NCBI GenBank assembly: GCA_041689775.1
Contig: JBDNFP010000057.1
Span: forward strand, 1-8,717
Source of the DNA: JBDNFP01 sp041689775
Lineage (GTDB): Bacteria; Bacteroidota; Bacteroidia; Cytophagales; Spirosomataceae
DNA length: 8,717 nucleotides
Reading direction: 5' to 3'
The translations under genes and the position numbers were made by a program. This document shows positions 1 to 7,466 of this stretch, in pieces (the first letter of the stretch is position 1; each line of letters starts with the position of its first letter). Under the pieces are notes generated by a model. That model was not told the origin of the DNA. It searched no databases and was given only the letters and a program-made list of their open reading frames with translations.

Positions 1-10
1 AAATTGGTAA

Positions 11-880
11 TCAGAGCGTGTAGAAGCAAAGAATTCCAAAAAAAATATTTAACCCGAGGCTAGCCAAAATATTCACTCGCATCGTATGTATGAAATTAGC
101 TTCCTTTGGATTGCTTCGGACCATCCACCACCATACGCCAAAGTAACCCAGCACGGGGCCCATGCATACTGTAAGAATGAAAAGGCTGTTTTCTGAACCA
201 GAATGAAGGAAATAGTAGATGAAGCCAAGAAATGAAAGGGAGAAAAAAACGGCAGCGTTGAGAAAAGTACCATTGATACCCACCAGTCGGCTGTACGTAA
301 GATCACCCCGGCTGGCATCTTCTTCGTGTTGGTATACTTGTGTGAGTGGGTAGACCGCCAGAAGGTTAGAGGTAGAGATAAGAGCGGGTAGGAGGTGTTG
401 CATGGTGAATAAGGAGGATACTTCTACCTGACTCACGACTTGTATCGTGGCAAGGTAAGTGAATGCCCCCTGGAATAAACTAACTACGGCCCAACTAAGA
501 ATCGGGTACTTTTTTAGGCGAATTATGGGATGGCTATACGCCTTAGAAATAAAGCCATAAATGATAAGATAGAGCACAAACGGAATGCCCAAATCAACCA
601 GTAGGGCTATTAGTATCGCCGCCAGATCAATGGCCCAGGCCGTGATAAGGAGTTCTTTGCTCACGGGAGGTGGGGTTTCCAAGAGACCAATGCTACCCTC
701 GTCCTTGTCGTAGTAGCTATTGTAGGCATTACTGGCGGGGTACAAGAAAAGATGAATCAGGATAAAAGCCCACCAAGCGTGGGGCGTATCAACGGGGCTA
801 GCCTGACTCAACGCAAATAAATAGACCGGTAGCAGAAATAGCGAAAACGGTAAACGAAGATGTAGTAAAATATTTTTCAT
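11..880 (-). CDS. UbiA-superfamily prenyltransferase
   Basis: A 289-residue integral membrane protein with about eight or nine hydrophobic segments (for example near residues 10-26, 34-50, 78-95, 97-113, 205-224, 230-252, 270-289). UbiA enzymes transfer a prenyl chain from a prenyl diphosphate to an aromatic or other acceptor in the membrane, using two Asp-rich motifs that bind Mg-diphosphate. The first is N54-SYY-D58-K-D60, a variant of NDxxDxxxD. The second is E187-D188-ASRG-D193, in the loop after the fifth or sixth helix. Length is normal for the family. It starts at ATG 880 and ends at TGA 11-13. It diverges from the type III polyketide synthase, 159 bp away, so the acceptor may be that enzyme's product; this is inferred from context only. 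Menaquinone-type MenA, heme O synthase and glyceryl-phosphate prenyltransferases share the fold. MenA or CyoE identity is not supported by any motif I can see, so no symbol is given. Confidence 0.87.
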   Translation of the reverse strand: MKNILLHLRLPFSLFLLPVYLFALSQASPVDTPHAWWAFILIHLFLYPASNAYNSYYDKDEGSIGLLETPPPVSKELLITAWAIDLAAILIALLVDLGIPFVLYLIIYGFISKAYSHPIIRLKKYPILSWAVVSLFQGAFTYLATIQVVSQVEVSSLFTMQHLLPALISTSNLLAVYPLTQVYQHEEDASRGDLTYSRLVGINGTFLNAAVFFSLSFLGFIYYFLHSGSENSLFILTVCMGPVLGYFGVWWWMVRSNPKEANFIHTMRVNILASLGLNIFFGILCFYTL

Positions 881-1039
881 GAAGGTAGAGTGGTTGACTG
901 ATCTTTCAACCAGAAAAAATATATGTTTTTATTTATCAGAATGTTAGTGAGTAGAAGATAACATGTTACTTAAAAAGTTGTTTATTTGGTACTGTTCCCT
1001 CGGTCAATTTAGTTACTTTCCAAACAAAAAAAGAATCGC
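881..1039. promoter_or_regulatory. divergent intergenic region between prenyltransferase and polyketide synthase
   Basis: This 159-bp AT-rich interval must hold the start signals for both divergent genes. A TTTG at 985-988 could be a -33 element for the synthase, but no TAnnTTTG box sits at the right distance; TACTTTCC at 1014-1021 is only a partial match and is too far away. On the minus strand, A/T runs near 917-932 resemble a weak -7 region, with no matching -33 box. The run of A residues at 1022-1033, just before the GTG start, fits the A-rich leaders common in Bacteroidota. No operator repeat was recognised. Promoter positions are therefore unresolved. Confidence 0.4.
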
Positions 1040-2158
1040 GTGTCGTTAGAACCCGGCCCAAAGGCCTACATTATTTCTATGGGTACCGCCGTACCTACCA
1101 ATCGCATTGATCAAACCCGTATTGCTGACTTCATGGCCAAGGCTATGAAGTTGGATGCTACCGAAGAGCGTCGTCTTAGAGCATTATACCGAAGCACACG
1201 GATTCGTCAACGGTTTTCGGTTCTTCCCGATTATGGCCTTGCAAACGGGAACTACACCTTCTTCCCAAATACACCCGACTTGGAACCGTTTCCAACCGTC
1301 CAACAGCGAATGGGTATGTACCGGCAATATGCCGTTGGCTTGGCAGAAGAAGCCTTGCGAGACTGCCTTGATGCTTGTGGTAGGAACCCCAGTGAGATAA
1401 CCCATTTGATCACCGTTAGTTGCACCGGCATGTATGCTCCGGGTCCGGACATTGAGTTAATTGAGCGTTTAGGCCTGAGGTCAGATATTCACCGGCTCGC
1501 GGTAAATTTTATGGGTTGCTACGGGGCATTTAATGGTTTGAAAGCAGCATCGGCCATTGTGAGGTCCGATACTACTGCCAGGGTATTATTAGTTTGCGTG
1601 GAGCTTTGTACTATTCATTTTCAAAAAAAGAACGAAGAAGACCATCTGTTGGCGAATGCTTTGTTTGCCGATGGAGCCGCAGCCGTGTTGGTAGAAAACC
1701 AACCTTCTGCTGATGAAACGTCCCTTGAAGTAGTCGATTTTGCCTGCGAAGTACTACCAGACGGGAAAGAAGATATGGCTTGGCACATCAATGACTTCGG
1801 ATTTGAGATGAAGCTTACGTCGCGGGTACCAGATGTCTTGAAAACAGGCTTACCATCGATACTCAATAAAATTACCAGTAAACAAGGAATCCAACCTAGT
1901 GATGTGAGCCTGTACGCGATTCATCCGGGTGGTCGACGAATTCTGGAAGTAGTGGAGCAGGTACTTAACCTGCCATCAAACGCGAATAATGCAGCCTATG
2001 CTATTCTCAGTGAGTATGGTAATATGTCATCGGGAACCATTCTTTTTGTCCTAAAAAGGCTCTGGGAAGAAAACAAGGATTCAAAAAATGCCTGGATATT
2101 TTCGAGTGCTTTTGGGCCCGGCCTAACCGCCGAAACTGCCTTGCTTCGCATCGTATGA
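1040..2158 (+). CDS. type III polyketide synthase (chalcone/stilbene synthase superfamily)
   Basis: A 372-residue ketosynthase-type homodimeric enzyme that extends a CoA-linked starter with malonyl-CoA and cyclises the chain to a resorcinol, phloroglucinol or pyrone. The thiolase-fold catalytic triad is intact: Cys160 in FMGCYGAFNG, His295 in YAIHPGG, and Asn328 in YGNMSSG. The C-terminal GFGPG-like loop is present as AFGPG (357-361) followed by LTAE. Length is typical (350-400). The start is GTG at 1040: the frame is closed by TAG at 1010-1012 and no in-frame ATG lies between. Translation gives MSLEPGPKAYIISMG, whose IISMGTAVP is the usual first strand of the family. No Shine-Dalgarno is visible; the leader is A-rich. 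The divergent UbiA gene suggests a prenylated or membrane-anchored product. Starter unit and ring type cannot be told from these residues. Homologues in Bacteroidota are, as I recall, often followed by methyltransferase and flavin oxidoreductase genes, but here a helicase follows. Confidence 0.93.
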   Translation: MSLEPGPKAYIISMGTAVPTNRIDQTRIADFMAKAMKLDATEERRLRALYRSTRIRQRFSVLPDYGLANGNYTFFPNTPDLEPFPTVQQRMGMYRQYAVGLAEEALRDCLDACGRNPSEITHLITVSCTGMYAPGPDIELIERLGLRSDIHRLAVNFMGCYGAFNGLKAASAIVRSDTTARVLLVCVELCTIHFQKKNEEDHLLANALFADGAAAVLVENQPSADETSLEVVDFACEVLPDGKEDMAWHINDFGFEMKLTSRVPDVLKTGLPSILNKITSKQGIQPSDVSLYAIHPGGRRILEVVEQVLNLPSNANNAAYAILSEYGNMSSGTILFVLKRLWEENKDSKNAWIFSSAFGPGLTAETALLRIV

Positions 2159-2216
2159 TATCCTAATTACTTTGTCACTACGTATCAATCAACCGGGAAC
2201 AACGATTTAGAATTCG

Positions 2217-5200
2217 ATGAATAAAATCGTAAAAGCATACCTCAAAAGGTTAACTAACCTGAGTAGTCGGAATAGGTCATTACTGCTATCGAGTCTTCCT
2301 TCTGAACAGTTTATGGATGTTCATGAGATGGATTTTCTGCTTGGTAAATCTTCCTTTGATATTCTGGTCCAGTTGATTCAACGCAAAGCCCGCATCCCCT
2401 TCTGTGATTTGCAGGATCCTCGATTCGAAAAAGTGAATACTATCAGTAAGAGATTACGTAAAATTGCCCGAACCGAACGATTCATAGAAGAGGAACGAGG
2501 AGCGCGCGACCTGTATATTGGGTACCCGTTCGTACGCGGAAAGTTTGCGGATGGGTCGGTGGTGCATGCTCCGCTGTTATTTTTCCCGGTTACGATAAGG
2601 CTTGACCGGGAGCAGTGGTGCGTGTTCTGGCGCGATGATGCCGAACTGATGCTCAATCGTAGTTTTGCATTGGCGTATGCTCATTTCAACGAAGTCAAAG
2701 TTCCGGATGAGGTTCTGGAAAAAACGTTTGAAGATTTCCCGAAAGATATTCTTGAATTCAGGACGGCTTTGTATGAGTGGATCAAAGAAACTCCGTTTAG
2801 AATTAACTTTAATCAAAGGCTATTTGAGGACACTCTGCTGCCCTTCGATTTACAAAAAAGCAGTGATCTGCAACGCCTAGAAAAAAACGGGGAGCTGAAA
2901 CTCTATCCAGAAGTGGTGTTGGGTATCTTCCCGCAGGCGGGTTCCTACCTCGTGCCTGATTACCAGTTTCTGCTCAACGAAGCCGATCATAGTAGATCAC
3001 AACTGCCGCTTTTTTTTCACGAAATCGAGGACGAAGAATTAAAGGTAGATCCGTCTCAGGTACTTCCGCCAACTACGGAGCGAATAAAAGAAGAGCAACT
3101 CCTGACCCCTTTCCCCGCTGATCTTTCCCAGGAAAATGTGATTAGACTTGTCAAGCAGGGGGAATCTGTCGTGGTGCAAGGGCCACCCGGCACCGGCAAG
3201 TCACAGCTTATCTGTAATCTGATGGCTGATTTTGCCGCCCAGGGAAAGCGGGTGTTATTGGTCTGCCAAAAGCGGGCCGCTCTCGACGTAGTGCACCAAC
3301 GTTTGCAGACCATAGGACTTGGCCCCTACACCGCACTCATTCATGATTTTCGAAATGACCGGGCGGAGTTGTACCGTCAGTTGGCTACTCAAATTGAAAA
3401 GGTAGATGAATTCCGCCAAAATAATTACAGCTTGGATACGGTATTTCTGGACCGTGAATTTACCAAAGAAAGCCGGTTAATTGATCAGGTAGTAGTCGAG
3501 TTAGAAGAATTCCGGATGGCACTCTTCGACGAGTCTGAGTGCGGGCTATCGGTCAAAGAACTTTACCTCACTTGTGATCCTCAGACTATTGCGGTAGACT
3601 TACGATCGTATTATCGATCTTTTCGATTGGATAGTAGTGATGACTACCGCCGCCGGTTGACAAGTTATGCCACCTATTCCCGAGGAATTGGAAAGACTCA
3701 CGGCTGGTATGATCGCAAATCGTTTGAAGGGTACTCACTTCGCGATTTACAACGAATGGAAAAAGAACTCGGCGAATGGCCAGTTTTCTTTTTCCAACAG
3801 AAAGAAAAGTTTGAAGCCGTTACAAGTTCTTCATTTGGCTTGGAATTTATCTCTCATTGTAAGGAAATCGCCGGCCGAATAAAAGATGTATTGGAGCTAA
3901 TCCATGACCAAAAATCATTTTTAATCTTCCAAGGTTACCTTAAATCTACTGTTTCTGGTGCCGAGCGACTAGCATTCCTGCGGCAGGTTGTTGATAGTAT
4001 GGAAGGTTGGCAAACGGATGGAGTGGAAGTGGAAAGTACTCTTTCTGCGCCTGAATTGCCGGTTTTTAGAGCTAAATTATCGAAGGCTATGGAGGCGAAA
4101 GGCTCGTTTGTGAGCGGTCAATGGTGGGATTGGTTTGGTAAAGAGAATAGTGCCATTAAGGCCGCTGCCAAGGCTAACAACCTTACCACGCAATGGGATG
4201 ATCTACGAATTCTGGAAGTAAGACTGGCTAAACGGATGGAACTTGAAGGATGGCTGGAAAACCCGATCCTGGAATTGGATTCAGTCTACCTTGATGGGAA
4301 CCTCCCGTTGGTGGAGCGGTATCTAGCCTACTTTCGGCAGTGTGAGAAGGCGGCCGATGCCTTTCTCAGAATCGGCAAGAAGCCTTGGAAATCAACGTTG
4401 AGTAGTCTGGCAATAGAGTGCACCGAAGTCTCTGAGTGTAGCCAAAAGCTGGAAGTACTTCATGAATGGCTGTTACTATGGCAAAAGAAGGAGGAGGAGT
4501 TAAGTTCATTTTTGTCGGGGGGGCAATGGCAGAAGCTGCAACAGGAGCCATCGGAATACGCCCAGCAACTAAGAACCGAGCTTGCCAGGGACTTTGACTC
4601 CCTGGTGGAGATGGATAAAACGATGGTTGGCTTTTCAGAAACGGAGGGGGAAGTAACAAAGTTAGTTATGACCGAAGCGGACAATAATAACGAACAAGAG
4701 GCGGTTGCCTTGTTTGAGAATAGTCTTCGGCTGGCTTGGATTGAACATATCGAATCAAAATACCCAACCCTCAGAGCGGTTTCCTCCTTGAAGATGCAGG
4801 AATGGGAAGAGCAACTTCAAAAGGGAATCTTACGTAAACAGGACCTTAGTAAGGATATTACCTTGATGAAACTACGGGAGTTTACGTACCGAAACGTAGA
4901 AAATAACCGGCTGGGGAATCGGGTGACGTATCGCGAATTATACCATCAGGTAACTAAGAAACGAAAAATATGGCCCATCCGGAAGGTTATTGAAGAGCTA
5001 TCTGACGAAGTATTCAGCTTAGTGCCGTGTTGGATGGCTTCTCCTGAGGCGGTATCTACGCTGTTTCCCATGCAAAAAGGAATGTTTGATGTCGTAATAT
5101 TCGATGAAGCGTCCCAATGCTACGCGGAATTTAGCCTTCCGGCTATTTACAGGGCGAGGCAAATCGTGGTTACCGGCGATAGCAAGCAGTTGCCGCCAAG

Positions 5201-6200
5201 TGATTTGTATCGGGTTCGTTACGAGGAAATTCAGGAAGACGAAGAGGCCCCGGTTGCTTTGGAAATAGATTCTCTGCTGGACTTAGCTGCGCAGACCCTT
5301 TCCTCTCATCAGTTAACGGGCCACTATCGTAGCAATTCCCTGGATTTGATTGATTTCTCCAACCGTCACTTCTATAAGAACTCTTTACGCTTACTACCTG
5401 ATTTTACTACAATAAACGAGGCGGAGCCGGGTATTCAGTACCTTCATGTAGAGGGTATTTGGGAGAAAAATACGAATCAGATTGAGGCGGAGCGGGTGGT
5501 TAAGTTAGTTCAGGAGTTGAGCCATACTTGCTGGTCAGTGGGTATTGTTACCTTTAACTTTCATCAACAGCAACTCATTCAGGATTTGTTGGAAACGGAG
5601 AGCGTTACTGCTAAGGAGCTATTCGTTAAGAATATTGAGAATGTACAAGGAGACGAGCGGGATGTGATTATTTTTTCCATGGGGTACGCTGCCGACGCTC
5701 GGGGGCGTTTGGTAATGCAGTTCGGGACGTTAAATCAGCAAGGAGGTGAGAACCGGCTTAACGTTGCCATTACCCGCGCTCGTAAACGCATTTATGTAAT
5801 CACGAGCTTGTGGCCCAATCAGCTTCAAACGGAACAGTCGGCCAATGAAGGCCCCAAAATATTAAAAGCGTACTTATACTACGCTATGGAGGTTTCGGAG
5901 GGTAAGTATCGACCCGAACTCGTGATCGACAAGAAACATCGATCGGAGTGGTTGTTGAAGGATAAAATAGCAGAGGAAAATGATTCCTTGAAAAAGGAAC
6001 TTCCCTTTGCCGACCTGACCGTCAAACAAGCAGGGAGGTACGAAGGGCTGATTTTAACCGACGACGATCTGTATTTTGGGAGTCTCTCCGCTAAAGAACC
6101 TCATGCCTACCTACCCATGCTACTGAGAACCAAGAATTGGCCCTTTCAAAGGGTATACAGCAGAGAGTATTGGCGAAGGGAAGGTAGTGTGCTTTCTTAA
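2217..6200 (+). CDS. large superfamily 1 (DNA2/NAM7-like) helicase with DUF4011-like N-terminus and Vsr-like C-terminus
   Basis: A 1327-residue ATP-dependent nucleic-acid helicase or translocase. The N-terminus (about 1-270) resembles DUF4011: a LTNLSSRNRSLL segment at 12-23, then LYIGYPFVRG and APLLFFPV (99-125). SF1 motifs follow in order: Walker A GPPGTGKS (322-329), Ia RVLLVCQKRAAL (345-356), Walker B IFDEAS (961-966), III GDSKQLPP (987-994), IV-like GHYRSNS (1035-1041), V VQGDERDVIIFS (1143-1154), and VI NVAITRARKR (1182-1191). Between Ia and Walker B lies an insertion of about 600 residues, charged and largely helical, probably coiled coil, rich in Trp and Glu. After motif VI, KILKAYLYYA (1214-1223) matches the linker of DUF4011 helicases. 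Residues 1243-1320 look like a diverged DUF559/Vsr nuclease domain. The protein appears cytoplasmic and has no signal peptide. The frame is intact. It starts at ATG 2217, 58 bp after the polyketide synthase, without a clear Shine-Dalgarno. Relatives occur in defence islands and in housekeeping settings; the substrate (DNA or RNA) is unknown. Confidence 0.88.
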   Translation: MNKIVKAYLKRLTNLSSRNRSLLLSSLPSEQFMDVHEMDFLLGKSSFDILVQLIQRKARIPFCDLQDPRFEKVNTISKRLRKIARTERFIEEERGARDLYIGYPFVRGKFADGSVVHAPLLFFPVTIRLDREQWCVFWRDDAELMLNRSFALAYAHFNEVKVPDEVLEKTFEDFPKDILEFRTALYEWIKETPFRINFNQRLFEDTLLPFDLQKSSDLQRLEKNGELKLYPEVVLGIFPQAGSYLVPDYQFLLNEADHSRSQLPLFFHEIEDEELKVDPSQVLPPTTERIKEEQLLTPFPADLSQENVIRLVKQGESVVVQGPPGTGKSQLICNLMADFAAQGKRVLLVCQKRAALDVVHQRLQTIGLGPYTALIHDFRNDRAELYRQLATQIEKVDEFRQNNYSLDTVFLDREFTKESRLIDQVVVELEEFRMALFDESECGLSVKELYLTCDPQTIAVDLRSYYRSFRLDSSDDYRRRLTSYATYSRGIGKTHGWYDRKSFEGYSLRDLQRMEKELGEWPVFFFQQKEKFEAVTSSSFGLEFISHCKEIAGRIKDVLELIHDQKSFLIFQGYLKSTVSGAERLAFLRQVVDSMEGWQTDGVEVESTLSAPELPVFRAKLSKAMEAKGSFVSGQWWDWFGKENSAIKAAAKANNLTTQWDDLRILEVRLAKRMELEGWLENPILELDSVYLDGNLPLVERYLAYFRQCEKAADAFLRIGKKPWKSTLSSLAIECTEVSECSQKLEVLHEWLLLWQKKEEELSSFLSGGQWQKLQQEPSEYAQQLRTELARDFDSLVEMDKTMVGFSETEGEVTKLVMTEADNNNEQEAVALFENSLRLAWIEHIESKYPTLRAVSSLKMQEWEEQLQKGILRKQDLSKDITLMKLREFTYRNVENNRLGNRVTYRELYHQVTKKRKIWPIRKVIEELSDEVFSLVPCWMASPEAVSTLFPMQKGMFDVVIFDEASQCYAEFSLPAIYRARQIVVTGDSKQLPPSDLYRVRYEEIQEDEEAPVALEIDSLLDLAAQTLSSHQLTGHYRSNSLDLIDFSNRHFYKNSLRLLPDFTTINEAEPGIQYLHVEGIWEKNTNQIEAERVVKLVQELSHTCWSVGIVTFNFHQQQLIQDLLETESVTAKELFVKNIENVQGDERDVIIFSMGYAADARGRLVMQFGTLNQQGGENRLNVAITRARKRIYVITSLWPNQLQTEQSANEGPKILKAYLYYAMEVSEGKYRPELVIDKKHRSEWLLKDKIAEENDSLKKELPFADLTVKQAGRYEGLILTDDDLYFGSLSAKEPHAYLPMLLRTKNWPFQRVYSREYWRREGSVLS

Positions 6201-6201
6201 C

Positions 6202-6250
6202 AAAAAAAGAGAAGCTACTCGCCTTGGAGGCAGGTAGCTTCTCTTTTTTT
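6202..6250. terminator. bidirectional intrinsic terminator after the helicase gene
   Basis: A perfect 17-bp inverted repeat, left arm 6202-6218 and right arm 6234-6250, encloses a 15-nt loop that can add a 3-bp inner stem (GCC 6221-6223 with GGC 6229-6231). The stem core is GAGAAGCTAC/GTAGCTTCTC, and each arm ends in seven A or T residues, so the structure gives a hairpin followed by a U tract on either strand. It begins 2 nt after the helicase stop TAA (6198-6200) and lies 87 nt beyond the stop of the convergent isomerase gene, so it can terminate both. Confidence 0.93.
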
Positions 6251-6336
6251 GTTTTTCCAAAGTAAGGAAAAAAATCACGCAACGAATCCTTGGAGGAAGC
6301 AATCTTTAAGCCGACCGCCGAAAGCTGATCGCTAGT

Positions 6337-7215
6337 CTACACATCGCAGATTATGACTCCTTCTTTGAGAGAAGTCAATGGATCACGTTTTGGGATGAAC
6401 TCTTGGCCAACGTACCCTTTATAACCCGTTTCCAGGATAGCTTTCATGATGGCCGGATAGTTGAGCTCTTGAGTGTCGTCGATCTCGTTGCGGCCCGGTA
6501 CGCCTCCGGTATGGTAGTGGGCGTAATAAGGGTGATTCTTCCGGATGGTTGCAATCACGTCGCCCTCCATAATCTGCATGTGGTAGATGTCGTACAGCAG
6601 CTTGAAGTTTTCACTACCCACCTTTTTGCATAGTTCCACACCCCAGTTGGAGGTATCGCACATGTAGTCTTTGTGGTTAACTTTGCTGTTTAGCAGTTCC
6701 ATCACCATCGTGATCTTATATTTTTCAGCCGACTTCATCAGCCTTTTTAGCCCAATAGCGCTGTTTTCAAGTCCTTGCTCGTCGCTCATGCCGCGTCTGT
6801 TTCCCGAAAAACAGATTACTTTATCAAAGCCAGCGGCGGCAAGCTTGGGGAAGTGCGCCTCGTAGCTTTCTATGAGCTCATCGTGAAGTTTTAGATCGTT
6901 GAAACCATCATTGATACCCTTTCCGGCGCCCCAAGGCATGGCACAGTAGAGATCGTATTTTTTCATAATGGGCCATTCTTCCGGTCCGGTAAGCTCGATG
7001 GACGTAAGGCCAATCCCCTTGGCGGCTTTGCAAAGTTCTTCAAAGTCGATCTTGCTGTAACACCAGCGGCATACCGAGTGGTTTACCCGTCCGTTTAATT
7101 TTGGACTTAATGCATTATCAGCTGCCTCAAAACGGGCACGGAGCGACTCCGTTATTGGCACTCCCATGGCAAGTCCTGCCATAGATTTTACTGCATCTCT
7201 GCGGGTTGATTTCAT
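6337..7215 (-). CDS. Tat-type sugar phosphate isomerase/epimerase family protein (hydroxypyruvate isomerase-like TIM barrel)
   Basis: A 292-residue AP-endonuclease-2-type TIM barrel. The pattern matches hydroxypyruvate isomerase-like proteins: a metal-ligand set Glu173 (MVMELLNS), Asp209 and His212 (LLYDIYHMQ), His235 in HYHTGGVPGRNE, and Glu272 (GYVGQEFIP). His235 sits where Hyi proteins carry Gln. The likely reaction is aldose-ketose isomerisation or epimerisation, or a related step on an oxidised sugar; the substrate is unknown. The N-terminus MKSTRRDAVKSMAGLAMG has a twin Arg at residues 5-6, like the Tat signals of this family, but the hydrophobic core is short and interrupted. The barrel starts near residue 44 (VNHSVCRWCY). 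It starts at ATG 7213-7215 with no Shine-Dalgarno and ends at TAG 6337-6339. The DUF1080 hydrolase lies 251 bp upstream on the same strand, a frequent pairing in Bacteroidota thought to serve 3-keto-glycoside breakdown. The two genes may be transcribed separately, given the repeat-filled gap. Confidence 0.88.
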   Translation of the reverse strand: MKSTRRDAVKSMAGLAMGVPITESLRARFEAADNALSPKLNGRVNHSVCRWCYSKIDFEELCKAAKGIGLTSIELTGPEEWPIMKKYDLYCAMPWGAGKGINDGFNDLKLHDELIESYEAHFPKLAAAGFDKVICFSGNRRGMSDEQGLENSAIGLKRLMKSAEKYKITMVMELLNSKVNHKDYMCDTSNWGVELCKKVGSENFKLLYDIYHMQIMEGDVIATIRKNHPYYAHYHTGGVPGRNEIDDTQELNYPAIMKAILETGYKGYVGQEFIPKRDPLTSLKEGVIICDV

Positions 7216-7227
7216 GTTTGTGAGGGT

Positions 7228-7280
7228 TTAAGTAGCTGTCAGAGGTTATAGTTGTTAGTAACATAATCTACTGATTATCA
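7228..7280 (-). repeat. degenerate intergenic repeat, copy 1
   Basis: Opens with TTAAGTAGCTGT (7228-7239) and ends with CTGATTATCA (7271-7280). It aligns by eye with copy 4 (8210-8268) over its whole length: about 41 of 53 bases agree, with one gap of 5-6 bases. It lies 13 to 65 bp upstream of the isomerase ATG, the same TTAAGTAGCTGT word that precedes the DUF1080 gene. Confidence 0.6.
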
Positions 7281-7311
7281 GTATCTATTAGAATTTATTG
7301 TGCATAAGTAC

Positions 7312-7358
7312 TTAAGTAGGTGTTAGGATTTATTTAGCTGTAAATCATAGCTTCATAA
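7312..7358 (-). repeat. degenerate intergenic repeat, copy 2
   Basis: Opens with TTAAGTAGGTGTTAG (7312-7326), differing at one base from 8210-8224, and runs to ATAATT. The middle is more diverged. It forms the left half of the palindrome 7312-7453. The flanking words TTTATTGTGC (7294-7303) and AAGTACTTA (7306-7314) also recur at 8250-8259 and 8320-8328. Confidence 0.5.
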
Positions 7359-7389
7359 TTATATAAAATGCAAGCTAATGTTTTATATA

Positions 7390-7453
7390 ATTATCTGATA
7401 GTAAGTGCTTTAAGGAACTAATGGCTAACAAGCTACTAGCGAACACCTATTTA
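7390..7453 (+). repeat. degenerate intergenic repeat, copy 3 (inverted)
   Basis: Reading forward, the 36 bases at 7418-7453 match the reverse complement of 8211-8246 at 29 positions without a gap, starting with the shared CTAATGGCTAA. Both copies show CTA-type words spaced 7, 8, 7 and 7 bp apart. ATTATCTG at 7390-7397 corresponds to ATTATCAG at the end of copy 4. Orientation is opposite to copies 1, 2 and 4. Confidence 0.6.
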
Positions 7454-7466
7454 GGACAATATTGGT

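Larger units (their letters stand above)
7312..7453. repeat. imperfect palindrome of about 140 bp with a perfect 14-bp inner stem
   Basis: The inner arms are exact: ATAATTATATAAAA at 7355-7368 and its reverse complement at 7381-7394, around a 12-nt loop (7369-7380). The outer arms still pair in patches, for example TAGGTGTT at 7317-7324 against AACACCTA at 7442-7449. The halves correspond to repeat copies 2 and 3 in opposite orientation. It lies 13 bp beyond the stop of the DUF1080 gene, so its transcript could fold there. The inner stem is entirely A/T and there is no U tract, so it is a poor classical terminator. Confidence 0.65.
7216..7466. other. repeat-filled intergenic region between isomerase and DUF1080 hydrolase
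   Basis: A 251-bp AT-rich gap with no credible coding frame. Nearly all of it is explained by three degenerate repeat copies and a large palindrome, listed separately. No TAnnTTTG box with a matching TTTG was found for the isomerase. If the two genes are cotranscribed, the message would carry this structured spacer. Confidence 0.7.

Noticed and set aside
4366..4684. Two minus-strand open frames (97 and 74 residues) inside the helicase gene
   Set aside because: They sit antisense in the intact helicase frame, and their Ser/Pro-rich translations show no recognisable domain or start signal.
2217..6200. Complete multi-gene anti-phage system (for example Mokosh or Zorya)
   Set aside because: Only the helicase is present. 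Neither neighbour encodes a nuclease, kinase, membrane effector or methylase, so a named system cannot be claimed.
6091..6302. Minus-strand open frames of 60-63 residues across the helicase end and terminator
   Set aside because: They read through the terminator hairpin and the antisense of the helicase end; the Lys/Phe-rich stretches come from the A/T runs of the hairpin.
7228..7453. CRISPR array
   Set aside because: The repeats are degenerate, differ in orientation and spacing, and are not separated by equal-length unique spacers; no cas gene is present.
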